Origin: CAZZCN01 sp964652975 | GTDB lineage: Bacteria; Bacillota; Clostridia; Saccharofermentanales; UBA5734 | DNA length: 26,867 nucleotides | Direction of reading: 5' to 3' | Assembly: GCA_964652975.1 (NCBI GenBank) | Contig: CAZZCN010000044.1 | Location: forward strand, 1 to 26,867 | Part shown: positions 18,155-26,843 of the stretch, piece after piece | Numbering within the stretch: position 1 is the stretch's first letter | How the letters are laid out: each line of letters opens with the position of its first letter | The notes under the pieces: generated by a model | Seen by the model: only the letters and a program-made list of their open reading frames with translations | Database searches by the model: none | What the model was told of the DNA's origin: nothing | Program-made: the position numbers and the translations under genes

Positions 18155-20875
18155 CTATTTAACTATGTTTACCTGGTCAAAATACAACTCTGCATTTAAA
18201 TCGCCTCGGTTTTTGACTGATAACTTCATTTCTGATATTTTATCCTTGTTAACGCTTGTTTTGCTTATATCATAGCTTAGAAGTGTCCATTGCTTTGGCA
18301 TAGCATATTTATATCCGATTTCCTTTTCGCTTTTATTATCCTTTAAAGTTAAATAAATTCTTTCACCCTTGGCACTGTTGTTGAACACCCAGAATTTGAC
18401 ACTATTGGTAACCGGAGATATCCTGTTTGTTGAGTTCGAATCGAAAACCGCCTTCAGATAATGTTTGTACCCTAACGAAACTCCCGACAAACCCTTTATA
18501 TTCAGTTTGATAAAATCTCCCGTTCTTCCGGATACTGTTTTGACGAAGTTTAATTTAACATTTTCTATTGAATCGGATGTATTATAATCAGATTTTCTAA
18601 GGACGGACATATTTTCTTCATTAAATATTACAAGTCCCATGCTGCTTCCACCAAGATATCTCTTGATGCTGACTTTCTGCACACCGTTTATCAATTCAAC
18701 ATTAATTCCGTTCTGAGCAAAAAACATGTCGATCTCACATTCTGCGACAGATCCGTTGGTTATGTTTTTAGAACTGACCTTTTTGTTGTCAACCATTACA
18801 ACTGTATTTTTCGAAGTATAGATTTTAAGCTTCGCTTTATTTGTATCTATTTTATTATCTATCGATATTATTGCATTGGAATTACTCTGTATAGCCTCAA
18901 TAAGACTTGCTATTTCTTTGCGGGCCTTCTTCAATGTTGTAACATCATTATTAGAAATAGTACCTTCAAACATTGAATTATAAAGATTTTCGATGTACTT
19001 GTTAACATCAATTGACGTGCCGTATTTTCTATTAGCTTTTGCTATCTCTCGCTCCAACACACTTATGAATTCAAAGTCCTCGATTCCATCTCTTATGGCC
19101 TCTAATCTTATAGTCGGGAGAGGATCTGACATATTGTACCTTGTTCCGGGATACACCAGAAAACCTTCTCCGGGTGCTCTTCCGTAAGAATAAGCATCGG
19201 TCCATACATCCCTGTTCACATACGCTGTACCTTCATATTTCTTATAAAGTGTCGTTGCCCAATATAGTTCTCCTTCAATATTGTTCTTCTTGCGCATCCA
19301 ACTGAATTCTCTCATTGAAATAAGACCGTCGTCAATGTGGTATGTAGGATATGGCGCATCAGGAAGATCACATATATATGCCCATAATTTGTCGTTTGCC
19401 TTCAATCGTTGATTCGACCAATATACATATTCATCATCATTGTAATAACTAATAAGAGGGCACCATGTGTTGACATATCCGGAAAAGTTTCCGTTGTCCA
19501 GATTGTTGTTCTGTGGAACATCATATTGTAATTGTGTTGTAACTATATTTCTAAGATTTAGAATGCTCTTTTTGACACCGTTCTTGCTGCCGTCTAATGG
19601 GAATAAAGAAGCATCGTTGGCAATATCTTTCTTCATTTGTTCAAGTTTCGAGCAAACGTCTTTTACTCTCCAGTAATTTCCTTTTGAAGGTTCATCAAGA
19701 ATTTGGCCAAGGTATAAGTATGCCTTGCTTAAGATATCCACATTGTTTGTACTCTGACGGACCAGTTCCTCGATTCTGCCCTTCAAATCAGCATAATCCA
19801 CCGTATAGTATTCAACTTTGTAAACTGGATGTATTTCATATTTAGTAGTGTAATATATGGCAAATGCCGTAACTTTCTGGTCAGTGATGTATTCCTTTGC
19901 TTTTAAGGCATACTGATAGTTGCTGAGATTGCCAGGTTTTGTAATTGGAAGCTGGGTTGTGGATATCCTGTATTTAAGGAAAAAATCATAATATGTCTTC
20001 ATGCTGACATCTGTTAGTGGTACTTCAAGATCATGCAACGAGAATGCTGATTTTGAGGTTGTTTCTGTTGGCAATGCAAAGTTATATATTTTTAAAGTAA
20101 GAGGCACTATAAATGATTTTCCATCTAAAGTTATTTTTATTTTCGAATTATATATGCCTGATTGCGAACCTGCAGGAACATTAACAGTAATCCAAACACC
20201 CTGGTTTTCATCTTTGAGTATTTTGTTTTCACCTTTTTCGAATGATTTTTGAACCGGAATCAAGGCATCAGGATAGAAAACCGCATTGTTACCTTCATAA
20301 ATGGCAATGTAATGTTGTCTGTAAATCTTGATATTATCTTTAGCAATAATTTTGCTTCCTTGAACCAGGTCAAATGCCTCAACATTGTAACTGCTGATAT
20401 TCTTATTGGGCGTTATTATTATCTGTGCAGATTCAGATTCATTTCTTGCACTTTCCATATTAATATTTGCTTTAATATATCTATCGGGTTTCTCATTTTG
20501 CGTAATACTGACTGTATTTTCTGCGTTCCAAATTTTAATCGGCTCAGTACTATTAAGCAATTCCGGAAAATCAAGTGTCGAATAGTCAAAAGGATTGATT
20601 TTTTTGGTGTTCAAATATATTTTTGATGTTAAAGTCTCGGAATTTGCAGATGATTCTGTTGAGGACGAATCAATACCGGAAGCTGAAGAACTGTCAGAGG
20701 AATTCGAACCGGAATCGGCAGTACTTGATGAAATGGCGGAACTGACCGCTGAATCTTTGTCTGAACTGGAATTCATACTGGAACTGGCATTATTTGCAGG
20801 TTTACACCCGTAAAAAGTGAATAAAAGAACAACCGCCAGGAACAATGCCATCCCTTGTCTAGTATGTTTTGTCAT
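18155..20875 (-). CDS. Surface GH123-like (DUF4091) lipoprotein with C-terminal binding-like module
   Basis: A 906-residue lipoprotein: the signal peptide ends TFYGC (C24), followed by a Ser-rich linker to about residue 85. A beta-sandwich lies at about 110-270 (PAGSQSGIYNSKIKITL). The DUF4091/GH123 catalytic region carries the Asp-Glu pair D394-E395 in YLGQILDEPSKG. Later signatures are DDGLISMREFSWMRKK (515-530), the GEGFLVYPG segment (569-577) and PTIRLEAIRDGIEDFEF (587-603). Residues about 620-680 are helical, and residues about 745-906 form a jelly-roll-like module (ending LYFDQVNIVK). It is the only recognised glycosidase in the window with an export signal, so it may make the first cut outside the cell. 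Characterised GH123 activity is beta-N-acetylgalactosaminidase; activity here is inferred. An AGGAGGA ribosome binding site precedes the ATG. Confidence 0.83.
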   Translation of the reverse strand: MTKHTRQGMALFLAVVLLFTFYGCKPANNASSSMNSSSDKDSAVSSAISSSTADSGSNSSDSSSASGIDSSSTESSANSETLTSKIYLNTKKINPFDYSTLDFPELLNSTEPIKIWNAENTVSITQNEKPDRYIKANINMESARNESESAQIIITPNKNISSYNVEAFDLVQGSKIIAKDNIKIYRQHYIAIYEGNNAVFYPDALIPVQKSFEKGENKILKDENQGVWITVNVPAGSQSGIYNSKIKITLDGKSFIVPLTLKIYNFALPTETTSKSAFSLHDLEVPLTDVSMKTYYDFFLKYRISTTQLPITKPGNLSNYQYALKAKEYITDQKVTAFAIYYTTKYEIHPVYKVEYYTVDYADLKGRIEELVRQSTNNVDILSKAYLYLGQILDEPSKGNYWRVKDVCSKLEQMKKDIANDASLFPLDGSKNGVKKSILNLRNIVTTQLQYDVPQNNNLDNGNFSGYVNTWCPLISYYNDDEYVYWSNQRLKANDKLWAYICDLPDAPYPTYHIDDGLISMREFSWMRKKNNIEGELYWATTLYKKYEGTAYVNRDVWTDAYSYGRAPGEGFLVYPGTRYNMSDPLPTIRLEAIRDGIEDFEFISVLEREIAKANRKYGTSIDVNKYIENLYNSMFEGTISNNDVTTLKKARKEIASLIEAIQSNSNAIISIDNKIDTNKAKLKIYTSKNTVVMVDNKKVSSKNITNGSVAECEIDMFFAQNGINVELINGVQKVSIKRYLGGSSMGLVIFNEENMSVLRKSDYNTSDSIENVKLNFVKTVSGRTGDFIKLNIKGLSGVSLGYKHYLKAVFDSNSTNRISPVTNSVKFWVFNNSAKGERIYLTLKDNKSEKEIGYKYAMPKQWTLLSYDISKTSVNKDKISEMKLSVKNRGDLNAELYFDQVNIVK

Positions 20876-20940
20876 TATTTCAATCCTCCTCTATTAATCA
20901 TAAACCAAGCTATGAATTTTCCATTACTTCCAAAAATCTA

Positions 20941-21792
20941 TTAGCTGAACACTTCTTCTATTTTTAATGAGTCAAGATAATACGTAAAGGGGGCTCCTTC
21001 TATTCTGTCGACCATGAATATTGGAAGGTAGTTCTCATCTTGTTCAGCAACAAATGTTTTCTCATATTTAAACCATCCACTTGATGCTCCTGCAGGTTTA
21101 CTGGAATATTCCTGTACATTCCTTAATCCGCCGGCAATATAATAAAACTGCCACCATAAACCAACATTATATGACTCTGGCCGCCAGTAAAGATAAAAGG
21201 TTATTTTATATGAGGCTTCGGGTACGAGGTTCAATCTCACCTTGGAAGGTTCCCACATGGCACCGGACCAGGGAACTTCGGTAAAAGTCATTTTTATGGA
21301 TGAATTACCTTCTTTAACATAGGTCTTATCGGTATTTTTAGTAACTGAAACACCTCTGTTGGTTTGCCTCCAGATATTTGCATCGTCAATAATGCTTTCT
21401 GAAACGACATTTGCACTCGGATTGATTGTTTTGCCGGTAAAAGTATCACCGGTTGAAACATCTGCAACACTGCTTTCCTTATCAACAATAATTGAATTGG
21501 AACTTTTGCTCGATTTAGTTGAACTGTTGTTTGAAGAATTATTAGATGTAGTTGCAGAGTTGCTTGCACTGACTGTGGAACTATTTGATGATGCGGAGAC
21601 GCTTGCGCTCGAAACTGCAGTTGATGAAGTGATTGCTGAAGATATCGATGCCGACGTTGAGCTTTTATCATTACTTGAATTTCCACTTTGAGGAGTACAT
21701 GAAACAAGCAAAGCTGTAGCAATCAGGATTATTGATGTCTTTGTTATTACTGAGGTCTTTGTTATTATCGAGGTCTTTGTTATTATTGACAT
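20941..21792 (-). CDS. Small surface lipoprotein with a single carbohydrate-binding-like module
   Basis: A 283-residue lipoprotein, the first gene behind the second promoter region. The lipobox is LLVSC (C32). The signal peptide is odd: its N-region is three copies of a six-residue unit (SIITKT-like), encoded by an 18-bp DNA repeat. Residues 35-110 are a Ser/Thr/Asn-rich spacer. Residues 135-283 look like one jelly-roll binding module (GNSSIKMTF, YKITFYLYWRP, WFKYEKTF, YYLDSLKIEEV), similar in pattern to the type-A modules of the large lipoprotein. No catalytic domain is seen, so it is probably a surface glycan-capture protein. A GGAGGG ribosome binding site lies about 9 nt upstream of the ATG at 21792. 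Confidence 0.8.
   Translation of the reverse strand: MSIITKTSIITKTSVITKTSIILIATALLVSCTPQSGNSSNDKSSTSASISSAITSSTAVSSASVSASSNSSTVSASNSATTSNNSSNNSSTKSSKSSNSIIVDKESSVADVSTGDTFTGKTINPSANVVSESIIDDANIWRQTNRGVSVTKNTDKTYVKEGNSSIKMTFTEVPWSGAMWEPSKVRLNLVPEASYKITFYLYWRPESYNVGLWWQFYYIAGGLRNVQEYSSKPAGASSGWFKYEKTFVAEQDENYLPIFMVDRIEGAPFTYYLDSLKIEEVFS
21733..21786. repeat. 18-bp minisatellite x3 in the signal-peptide coding region
   Basis: Three direct 18-bp units (21733-21750, 21751-21768, 21769-21786) share the core GTCTTTGTTATTA with 1-3 differences per unit. They encode three SIITKT/SVITKT repeats, so each unit adds one Lys and six residues to the signal-peptide N-region. Confidence 0.9.
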
Positions 21793-21827
21793 ATATCTTT
21801 TCCCTCCAAATATACTTTTATAGCTAT

Positions 21828-21900
21828 ATTGTATAATATAAATTTTCTCATATAAATAGTTTTTCTTGTCAATATATATAAATTATTGATATCAAGAAAA
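21828..21900 (-). promoter_or_regulatory. Operator-promoter region for the lipoprotein-transporter operon
   Basis: A 24-bp element at 21869-21892 has inverted half-sites TCAATA and TATTGATA around an AT core. It is flanked by TTTTCTTG (21861-21868) and CAAGAAAA (21893-21900), making a long interrupted palindrome. On the minus strand, TTGACA overlaps the element's end. The octamer TATACAAT (complement of 21828-21835), a -10 candidate, lies exactly 33 nt further on. The same 24-mer (23/24 identical) and the same 33-nt spacing occur upstream of the GH36 gene. An activator-dependent promoter is the likely reading. Confidence 0.7.
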
Positions 21901-21918
21901 ATCATCTATTTTTTGCGA

Positions 21919-21947
21919 AACGCCCTTATTAATGCTTATAAGGCGTT
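21919..21947. other. Hairpin between the GH29 gene and the second promoter
   Basis: AACGCC(C)TTAT pairs with ATAAGGCGTT, giving a 10-bp stem with one bulged C and an 8-nt loop. It sits 32 bp beyond the GH29 stop codon. No U-tract follows on either strand, so it is not a textbook intrinsic terminator. It may end or stabilise the GH36-GH29 transcript. Confidence 0.45.
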
Positions 21948-21978
21948 AAATCAGATTATCGTGCTGATATTAGGGCTG

Positions 21979-23598
21979 CTAAAGTTTATAAACTATGACA
22001 TTTCCCTCACCGCAAGCATATCCGTGGTAATTAAACCGGGCAAAGATACTTACGTTTGCAAATATACCCGGCAATGTAAATTCAAACTCCATGTCATTTA
22101 TTCGCTTACAGTAATCAGATCTGGACACACCATCACATATCAATTCGAAATCACTTATTTTAAGATCATCCATAAGAGTTTCACTATCAATTGCAGTTTG
22201 AACAAATTTCACACCATATTCAGTGGCAGCATCACATACAGAGGTGATATCATAGGTCTGTTCCTTTGTTGGTGTATATGGATAATCCTCCATTCCAATC
22301 CATCCTCCGACGACATTATCACCTTTTTCGATTTTCAAATAATTTCTGGGTTCTACATTTGCAAAGAAAACCCTTACACTCTTCATTTTGGGAATATCTG
22401 CAAATTTTGAAATCACTACTTTGACACTTTCTACCTCAACTGAATTGAAATGTTCTATCCTTTTATATCCGATGGCGCTGCCTGCGCATAAAAGCTTCCA
22501 CTCGGATCCTACTAAAACCTCAATTTCGTAATTTCTGACTCTTTCACCAAATGCTATGTCTTCCTGTAAGATAATATGATCTATTTTTGTCGGTTTTTCG
22601 AAATTGATGATATGTTCAGAACCATCAAAAGAGACCTCGGCAATTTCTCTCCCCTTGCCAAATCTCCTGTTTACCTCATCACCGAATTCCTTATACCTTA
22701 GCATATCCTTATCAGGGACTTTACCTCCCGGTGTAGGATTACAATTCATTAGAAAACCGGCTCCATTTCCCTGAGACTGGTAATACATGCCAAGCATTTC
22801 CTCCAAGGAATGCAGTGAATCTTCGTTATCCTCCAGATAAAACCAGCTGTTTCTTGCCGGTGTATCGGCTTCCACAGGCATCCATCTATCGCCATCCGGA
22901 GACCCGTGTCTGTTAGTGCAAACTATCGCTTCTTTAAAATCACTTGTTTTAACAGAATTCCAGCAAGGATACACAACAGTTCCTGCTTCGTTGCCCGACC
23001 ATCTGATGGTGGCGTACTGACTGTTAAGAATTTGCATATCCGGATGTTTTGCTATTATGTCACTCATATCAATCTGTGTATGACCGTCCAGCCATAGTTC
23101 AAATGCTTCTCCATAATTATCCAACAGCTCACACAACTGAGTATGAAAAACCTTGTCATACTTTTCCTGTTGTTGTGGTGTGCTGCAAATTCCACCAACA
23201 GTTGCACCATGGTAACGGTCAGCCGGCGAACAATAGACAGCAGGTTTGATGTCAAATTTTTTGCATGCATCAAAAAATTCCTGTACCATATCGCCTTTGC
23301 CATCTTTCCATTTGATATTTTTAACTGAATAATCACCTGTTGAAGTAGGCCACAAACAAAATCCGGAAAAATGCTTCGCTACTATTATTGCGTACTTTGC
23401 TCCAAAGTTTTTGGCTGCCTGCAACCAGTTTTCGGCATCGAATTCATCCGGGTCTATTGTGTCAAGAGGAGCATGATAATCCGCAAGTCCGCTTACATCA
23501 ATTGTATTGTCTTTTGTTGTCTTCCAATGGTAAAACATCCCGATTTCAGCTTCATGCCATTTCAGTTGCGATTTTGTAGGCAGTGCTAATTTTTTCAT
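21979..23598 (-). CDS. GH29 alpha-L-fucosidase-like enzyme with C-terminal discoidin-like region
   Basis: A 539-residue cytoplasmic protein without signal peptide. GH29 hallmarks are the GMFYHW segment (20-25), NWLQAAKNFGAKYAIIVAKH (57-76), GFCLWPTSTGDYSV (79-92) and ELWLDG (167-172), in which D171 matches the GH29 nucleophile. Active-site drift is visible: the usual KHHDGF is KHFSGF here (75-80), losing one of the two His residues that bind fucose in characterised enzymes. Residues about 315-412 look like a C-terminal beta (discoidin/CBM32-like) region (IDHIILQEDIAFGERVRNYE). GH29 enzymes remove alpha-linked L-fucose with retention. An AAGGAGG lies 9-10 nt before the ATG. It follows GH36 by 48 bp, so the two form a short operon. 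Confidence 0.85.
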   Translation of the reverse strand: MKKLALPTKSQLKWHEAEIGMFYHWKTTKDNTIDVSGLADYHAPLDTIDPDEFDAENWLQAAKNFGAKYAIIVAKHFSGFCLWPTSTGDYSVKNIKWKDGKGDMVQEFFDACKKFDIKPAVYCSPADRYHGATVGGICSTPQQQEKYDKVFHTQLCELLDNYGEAFELWLDGHTQIDMSDIIAKHPDMQILNSQYATIRWSGNEAGTVVYPCWNSVKTSDFKEAIVCTNRHGSPDGDRWMPVEADTPARNSWFYLEDNEDSLHSLEEMLGMYYQSQGNGAGFLMNCNPTPGGKVPDKDMLRYKEFGDEVNRRFGKGREIAEVSFDGSEHIINFEKPTKIDHIILQEDIAFGERVRNYEIEVLVGSEWKLLCAGSAIGYKRIEHFNSVEVESVKVVISKFADIPKMKSVRVFFANVEPRNYLKIEKGDNVVGGWIGMEDYPYTPTKEQTYDITSVCDAATEYGVKFVQTAIDSETLMDDLKISDFELICDGVSRSDYCKRINDMEFEFTLPGIFANVSIFARFNYHGYACGEGNVIVYKL

Positions 23599-23646
23599 CC
23601 TTTTAATTCCTCCTTAAAGATCTTCCCTTTAGCCTAAAATTATTAA

Positions 23647-25728
23647 TTACTTTGTAAATTTAAAAAGTCGTGCAGTATACTTTCCTTCCAAACTGATATT
23701 GAAAACTCCCTTTAATAATTGATATTCATTTTTGCTTGAGAATGATGGATAAATACATTCAACATTTTTATATCCGTATTCTTCAAAGGATACTGAAAAT
23801 TCTGATATGCTGGCATTTTGCTTCCAGATGGCAACTATTGCATATTCATCAAACTCCAGTCCATAAGTAATCCATTCATCGCAATATTTTGGAAATCTGT
23901 TTGGCCAGAAAGGCAATGCCTTGAAGATTTTTTCATTGTAAGTGCTATAAACGGCAATCGCTTCTTTGACAAGATTTTTGCTTTCTATAGACAGAACATT
24001 AAGATGTCCGCTTTGATGAATTCGCTGAGCCATTGTGTTAATCATATTATACACAACTTCTTCTCTGTCACACCCTACCATCGGATATGACCAGACAGCA
24101 CTTTGCTCAGGTAATATTGACGCCGCTGAAACCGCAGACATTCTGGAGAACTGTGTATATTTCATCTGGTCGCTGATTGATTGGATTGAATGTCTTGAAA
24201 GCATTGCATAATCCATCCGCATCCCGCCACTTCCACAATTCTCTATTACCAGATCAGGATACTTGGTAAATATATTATCCAGCCATTCCAGATACGCCCT
24301 GTTATGTTTTAGCAAACCGTCACCAAAGCTGTCAGCATCTATTTCTGTACCTATTCCGCCATTTATATTGTAGTCCATCTTGATATAGCCGATTTTGTAA
24401 TCGTTTACCAATCTGTCAATGACATTATTTGAATGCTCAATAACCTTTTTATTTCTAAAGTCAAGGTGAAATCTTCCATTGTCAATAATTCTTTCATTAT
24501 TTCTAATAAAAAAACAGTCGTCATCCCAATCTTTAGCAAGCGGGCAGTCAATACCCATTACCTCAAGTTCCAGCCAAAGACCTGGAATCATATCTCTTTT
24601 CGAAATATACTCCAAGACAGTTACCAAGCCTTCCGGAAAGCGAGTTGCAGATGGCTGCCATAGTCCTACTTCTTTCCACCATGCCATTTCATTACCCATT
24701 TCATCGGCAAACCATCCGGCATCAATACAGAAATACTTGCAGCCGACCTCACTTGCAGCATCAATAAGTGGATATAGTTTCTCCGAGGTTGGATCTCCCA
24801 TTAAACAATTCATGTAATCATTGAAAATAACAGGTGATTTATCATTGTCATCGCAGTTTCTTATAATCTTTCGCCTGTATTTGGTGAGTTCCACCGCACA
24901 TTTCTCAAATGTATCACCAAAAGAGACAGCAACCGGAACAGTCTGAAAAGCAATCCCCGGTTTGAGTTTTTTGGCAAAATGCCCCTCGTTAAAAGTTGGA
25001 CCTGAAACCTGAAAATAAACATCATCTTGCATATCACTCAGTTCGAAGCACCATGAGCCGTTATGCTCAACCTGCCACATTGTAAATTCTTTTTTAGATG
25101 TATTCTCGATGCAGCCCATGGAAATATACCCGCAGGTAGACCAGGTACCACTTGCCCCATATGTTATTCTCTTCAATGAAAATGAATTGACCTTTGACAT
25201 GCCTAATTCTTTTAAACTGTTGATACGCCATTGGAATTCCCCATGCCAGGTATTATGCGGGATATGTAATTTTATATTCTCATCATAACTATCCGTGCCG
25301 AACTTTGAAATGCCAAGCAGATGGAAGGAAGAGATATATTCCAGCGTATACTCATTTTCTTTTACTTCTACTGTAGAATAAGCCCTTACTGCTTTTATTT
25401 CATCATAAAACTGGTAGTTCAGTCGAACATATATATCTTCATAGCCGATTAAAAACTCCAGTTTATCACCGCTGGAATTTCTGTAGTATTTGTGCTCGAT
25501 ATATTTAAGCTTATCTGCAGGCGAGGTGCCGCTATACTTATTCCCATGATGACTGTTTTGATTAAACCCGGTTAACTGCAATTGTATAGGTACATACACC
25601 TTCTTGTCTAAAGAGTAAAACCGTGATTCCTCAACCTTGTTGTTGGAGAAATTCAATAATTTAAGAAATCCGTTTTCATCAACAAAAAAATCAATATAGA
25701 TCCCATTTATTTCATAGCTGATATACAT
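23647..25728 (-). CDS. GH36 alpha-galactosidase-like enzyme
   Basis: A 693-residue cytoplasmic enzyme of normal GH36 length. The N-terminal beta-supersandwich is at about 1-290. The barrel carries FCIDAGWF (333-340), the nucleophile motif IKMDYN with D452, ENCGSGG (496-502) and the acid/base motif SISDQ with D520. Family members hydrolyse terminal alpha-galactosides (raffinose series, galactomannan side chains), and some act on alpha-N-acetylgalactosamine. The nucleophile motif is KMDYN rather than the common KWDxN, a variant of one GH36 subgroup. No signal peptide is seen. A GGAG lies upstream of the ATG. It is first in its transcription unit and diverges from the AraC-type regulator, with a shared-type operator in the spacer. 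Exact specificity is open. Confidence 0.9.
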   Translation of the reverse strand: MYISYEINGIYIDFFVDENGFLKLLNFSNNKVEESRFYSLDKKVYVPIQLQLTGFNQNSHHGNKYSGTSPADKLKYIEHKYYRNSSGDKLEFLIGYEDIYVRLNYQFYDEIKAVRAYSTVEVKENEYTLEYISSFHLLGISKFGTDSYDENIKLHIPHNTWHGEFQWRINSLKELGMSKVNSFSLKRITYGASGTWSTCGYISMGCIENTSKKEFTMWQVEHNGSWCFELSDMQDDVYFQVSGPTFNEGHFAKKLKPGIAFQTVPVAVSFGDTFEKCAVELTKYRRKIIRNCDDNDKSPVIFNDYMNCLMGDPTSEKLYPLIDAASEVGCKYFCIDAGWFADEMGNEMAWWKEVGLWQPSATRFPEGLVTVLEYISKRDMIPGLWLELEVMGIDCPLAKDWDDDCFFIRNNERIIDNGRFHLDFRNKKVIEHSNNVIDRLVNDYKIGYIKMDYNINGGIGTEIDADSFGDGLLKHNRAYLEWLDNIFTKYPDLVIENCGSGGMRMDYAMLSRHSIQSISDQMKYTQFSRMSAVSAASILPEQSAVWSYPMVGCDREEVVYNMINTMAQRIHQSGHLNVLSIESKNLVKEAIAVYSTYNEKIFKALPFWPNRFPKYCDEWITYGLEFDEYAIVAIWKQNASISEFSVSFEEYGYKNVECIYPSFSSKNEYQLLKGVFNISLEGKYTARLFKFTK

Positions 25729-25774
25729 TTTTCATTCTCCGATTATTCTTTTAATTCAATTGATATTTACCATA

Positions 25775-25839
25775 ATTGTATATCAATATCGATGAAATAA
25801 AAATTGTTATTTTTATCAATATATATAAAATATTGATAT
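25775..25839 (-). promoter_or_regulatory. Operator-promoter region for the GH36-GH29 operon
   Basis: The 24-bp element at 25816-25839 (half-sites ATCAATAT and ATATTGAT around an AT core) differs at one base from the element at 21869-21892. On the minus strand, exactly 33 nt beyond it, is TATACAAT (complement of 25775-25782), the same -10-like octamer as at the other site. The first part of the 33-nt spacer is also similar in the two copies (a C at the tenth position followed by an ATTT/TAT run). A further TATCAATAT half-site overlaps the octamer at about 25781-25789. The element sits between the AraC-type gene and GH36. Confidence 0.72.
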
Positions 25840-25917
25840 GCAAGAGTAATATAAATATTTTTTTATATAAAACCAATATGCATCAATAGCATTGTTATCA
25901 CAATACTTAAGCTACAA

Positions 25918-25946
25918 TTTACATAATTGTGACTATATGATATTAT
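25918..25946 (+). promoter_or_regulatory. Candidate sigma-A promoter of the AraC-type regulator
   Basis: TTTACA (25918-25923), a 17-nt spacer and TATTAT (25941-25946) fit a sigma-A promoter on the plus strand. Transcription would begin near 25953, leaving a leader of about 45 nt before the TTG start. It lies about 80 bp from the operator, so the regulator could also influence its own gene. The 269-bp spacer 25729-25997 holds both divergent promoters and no gene. Confidence 0.6.
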
Positions 25947-25997
25947 GTGCACAGATACTTTTTATAGGCTGGTTTTTTCAAGGAAAGGAAATTTTAT

Positions 25998-26843
25998 TTG
26001 AAAAACAATTTTAAAGAATCGTATAATGAGTATTATCTTCCTGCGTCAGTAGACTTTTCCAAGAGTCTTTTTAATGATTTACACTATTATGCAACCGGTT
26101 GTTATACCGAAGTATCAAAGCACAGTGTAAATAGATTGAGACCCGAACATTATGAACTCCTTATTTGTGTTGCGGGTGAAGGCTATGTTGAGACGACTGA
26201 AATCAAAAAGACCTTATATGCAGGGGAATTTTTCTTCACTTTTAAAGATATTCCAATCAAATATGGCTCTTCACCCCAAAATCCCTGGACTTGCTATTAT
26301 ATACAGTTCAACGGTAATCGGATTGCTGAATTTCTTTACGAAAACAATGTCACACCTCATAATTCGATATTCAAAATAAAAAACTATTTTCCTGTTTCTG
26401 ACATTTTTGATGTGCTTATTTACGATTCCAAGATAGCAAACAGCCCCAATGACTTTTACTACTGTCAAAGTCTGTTTTATCAGCTTCTTTTTAAGTTGTT
26501 TTTGTCTATCGGATCTGAGACAAGATATGACATGAATGTCGAAAATGCAATTCAGTTTATTAACAATAATCTTCACATGAAAATTTCTCTGGAATTATTA
26601 GCCAGGAATCTAGGAATTTCAAAAAGTCATTTATCTAGAATTTTTCATTCTCAGGTTGGAATTTCTTTTACAAAGTATGTGACGCTCCAGAAGATAAATT
26701 TTTCAAAAAACCTGCTGAAGCAGACCACATACAATATTTCTGAAATTTCGCAATTGATTGGTTTCGAAAATCCACTTTTTTATTCAAACACTTTCAAGAA
26801 GATAGTCAAAGCATCACCTTCTGAATATAGAAAGTCGCATTAA
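25998..26843 (+). CDS. AraC-family transcriptional regulator (TTG start)
   Basis: A 281-residue DNA-binding regulator and the only plus-strand gene. Residues about 20-160 form a cupin-like ligand-binding domain (HYELLICVAGEGYVET, YAGEFFFTFKDIP, CYYIQFNG). Residues about 180-281 are the double helix-turn-helix: ISLELLARNLGISKSHLSRIF, then YNISEISQLIGFENPLFYSNTFKKIVKASPSEYRK, the family signature. The start is a TTG at 25998 backed by AGGAAAGGA about 8 nt upstream; no in-frame ATG lies near. Divergence from GH36 suggests that it senses a sugar or oligosaccharide and activates the GH36-GH29 and lipoprotein-transporter units through the two near-identical operators. That link is inferred, not shown. 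Confidence 0.93.
   Translation: MKNNFKESYNEYYLPASVDFSKSLFNDLHYYATGCYTEVSKHSVNRLRPEHYELLICVAGEGYVETTEIKKTLYAGEFFFTFKDIPIKYGSSPQNPWTCYYIQFNGNRIAEFLYENNVTPHNSIFKIKNYFPVSDIFDVLIYDSKIANSPNDFYYCQSLFYQLLFKLFLSIGSETRYDMNVENAIQFINNNLHMKISLELLARNLGISKSHLSRIFHSQVGISFTKYVTLQKINFSKNLLKQTTYNISEISQLIGFENPLFYSNTFKKIVKASPSEYRKSH

Noticed and set aside
21919..21947. Intrinsic terminator after the GH29 gene
   Set aside because: The hairpin is real, but no U-tract follows on either strand, so it is listed only as a hairpin.
21980..21995. AGTTTATAAACT 12-bp palindrome
   Set aside because: It lies within the last codons of the GH29 gene and has no partner copy; probably chance in AT-rich sequence.
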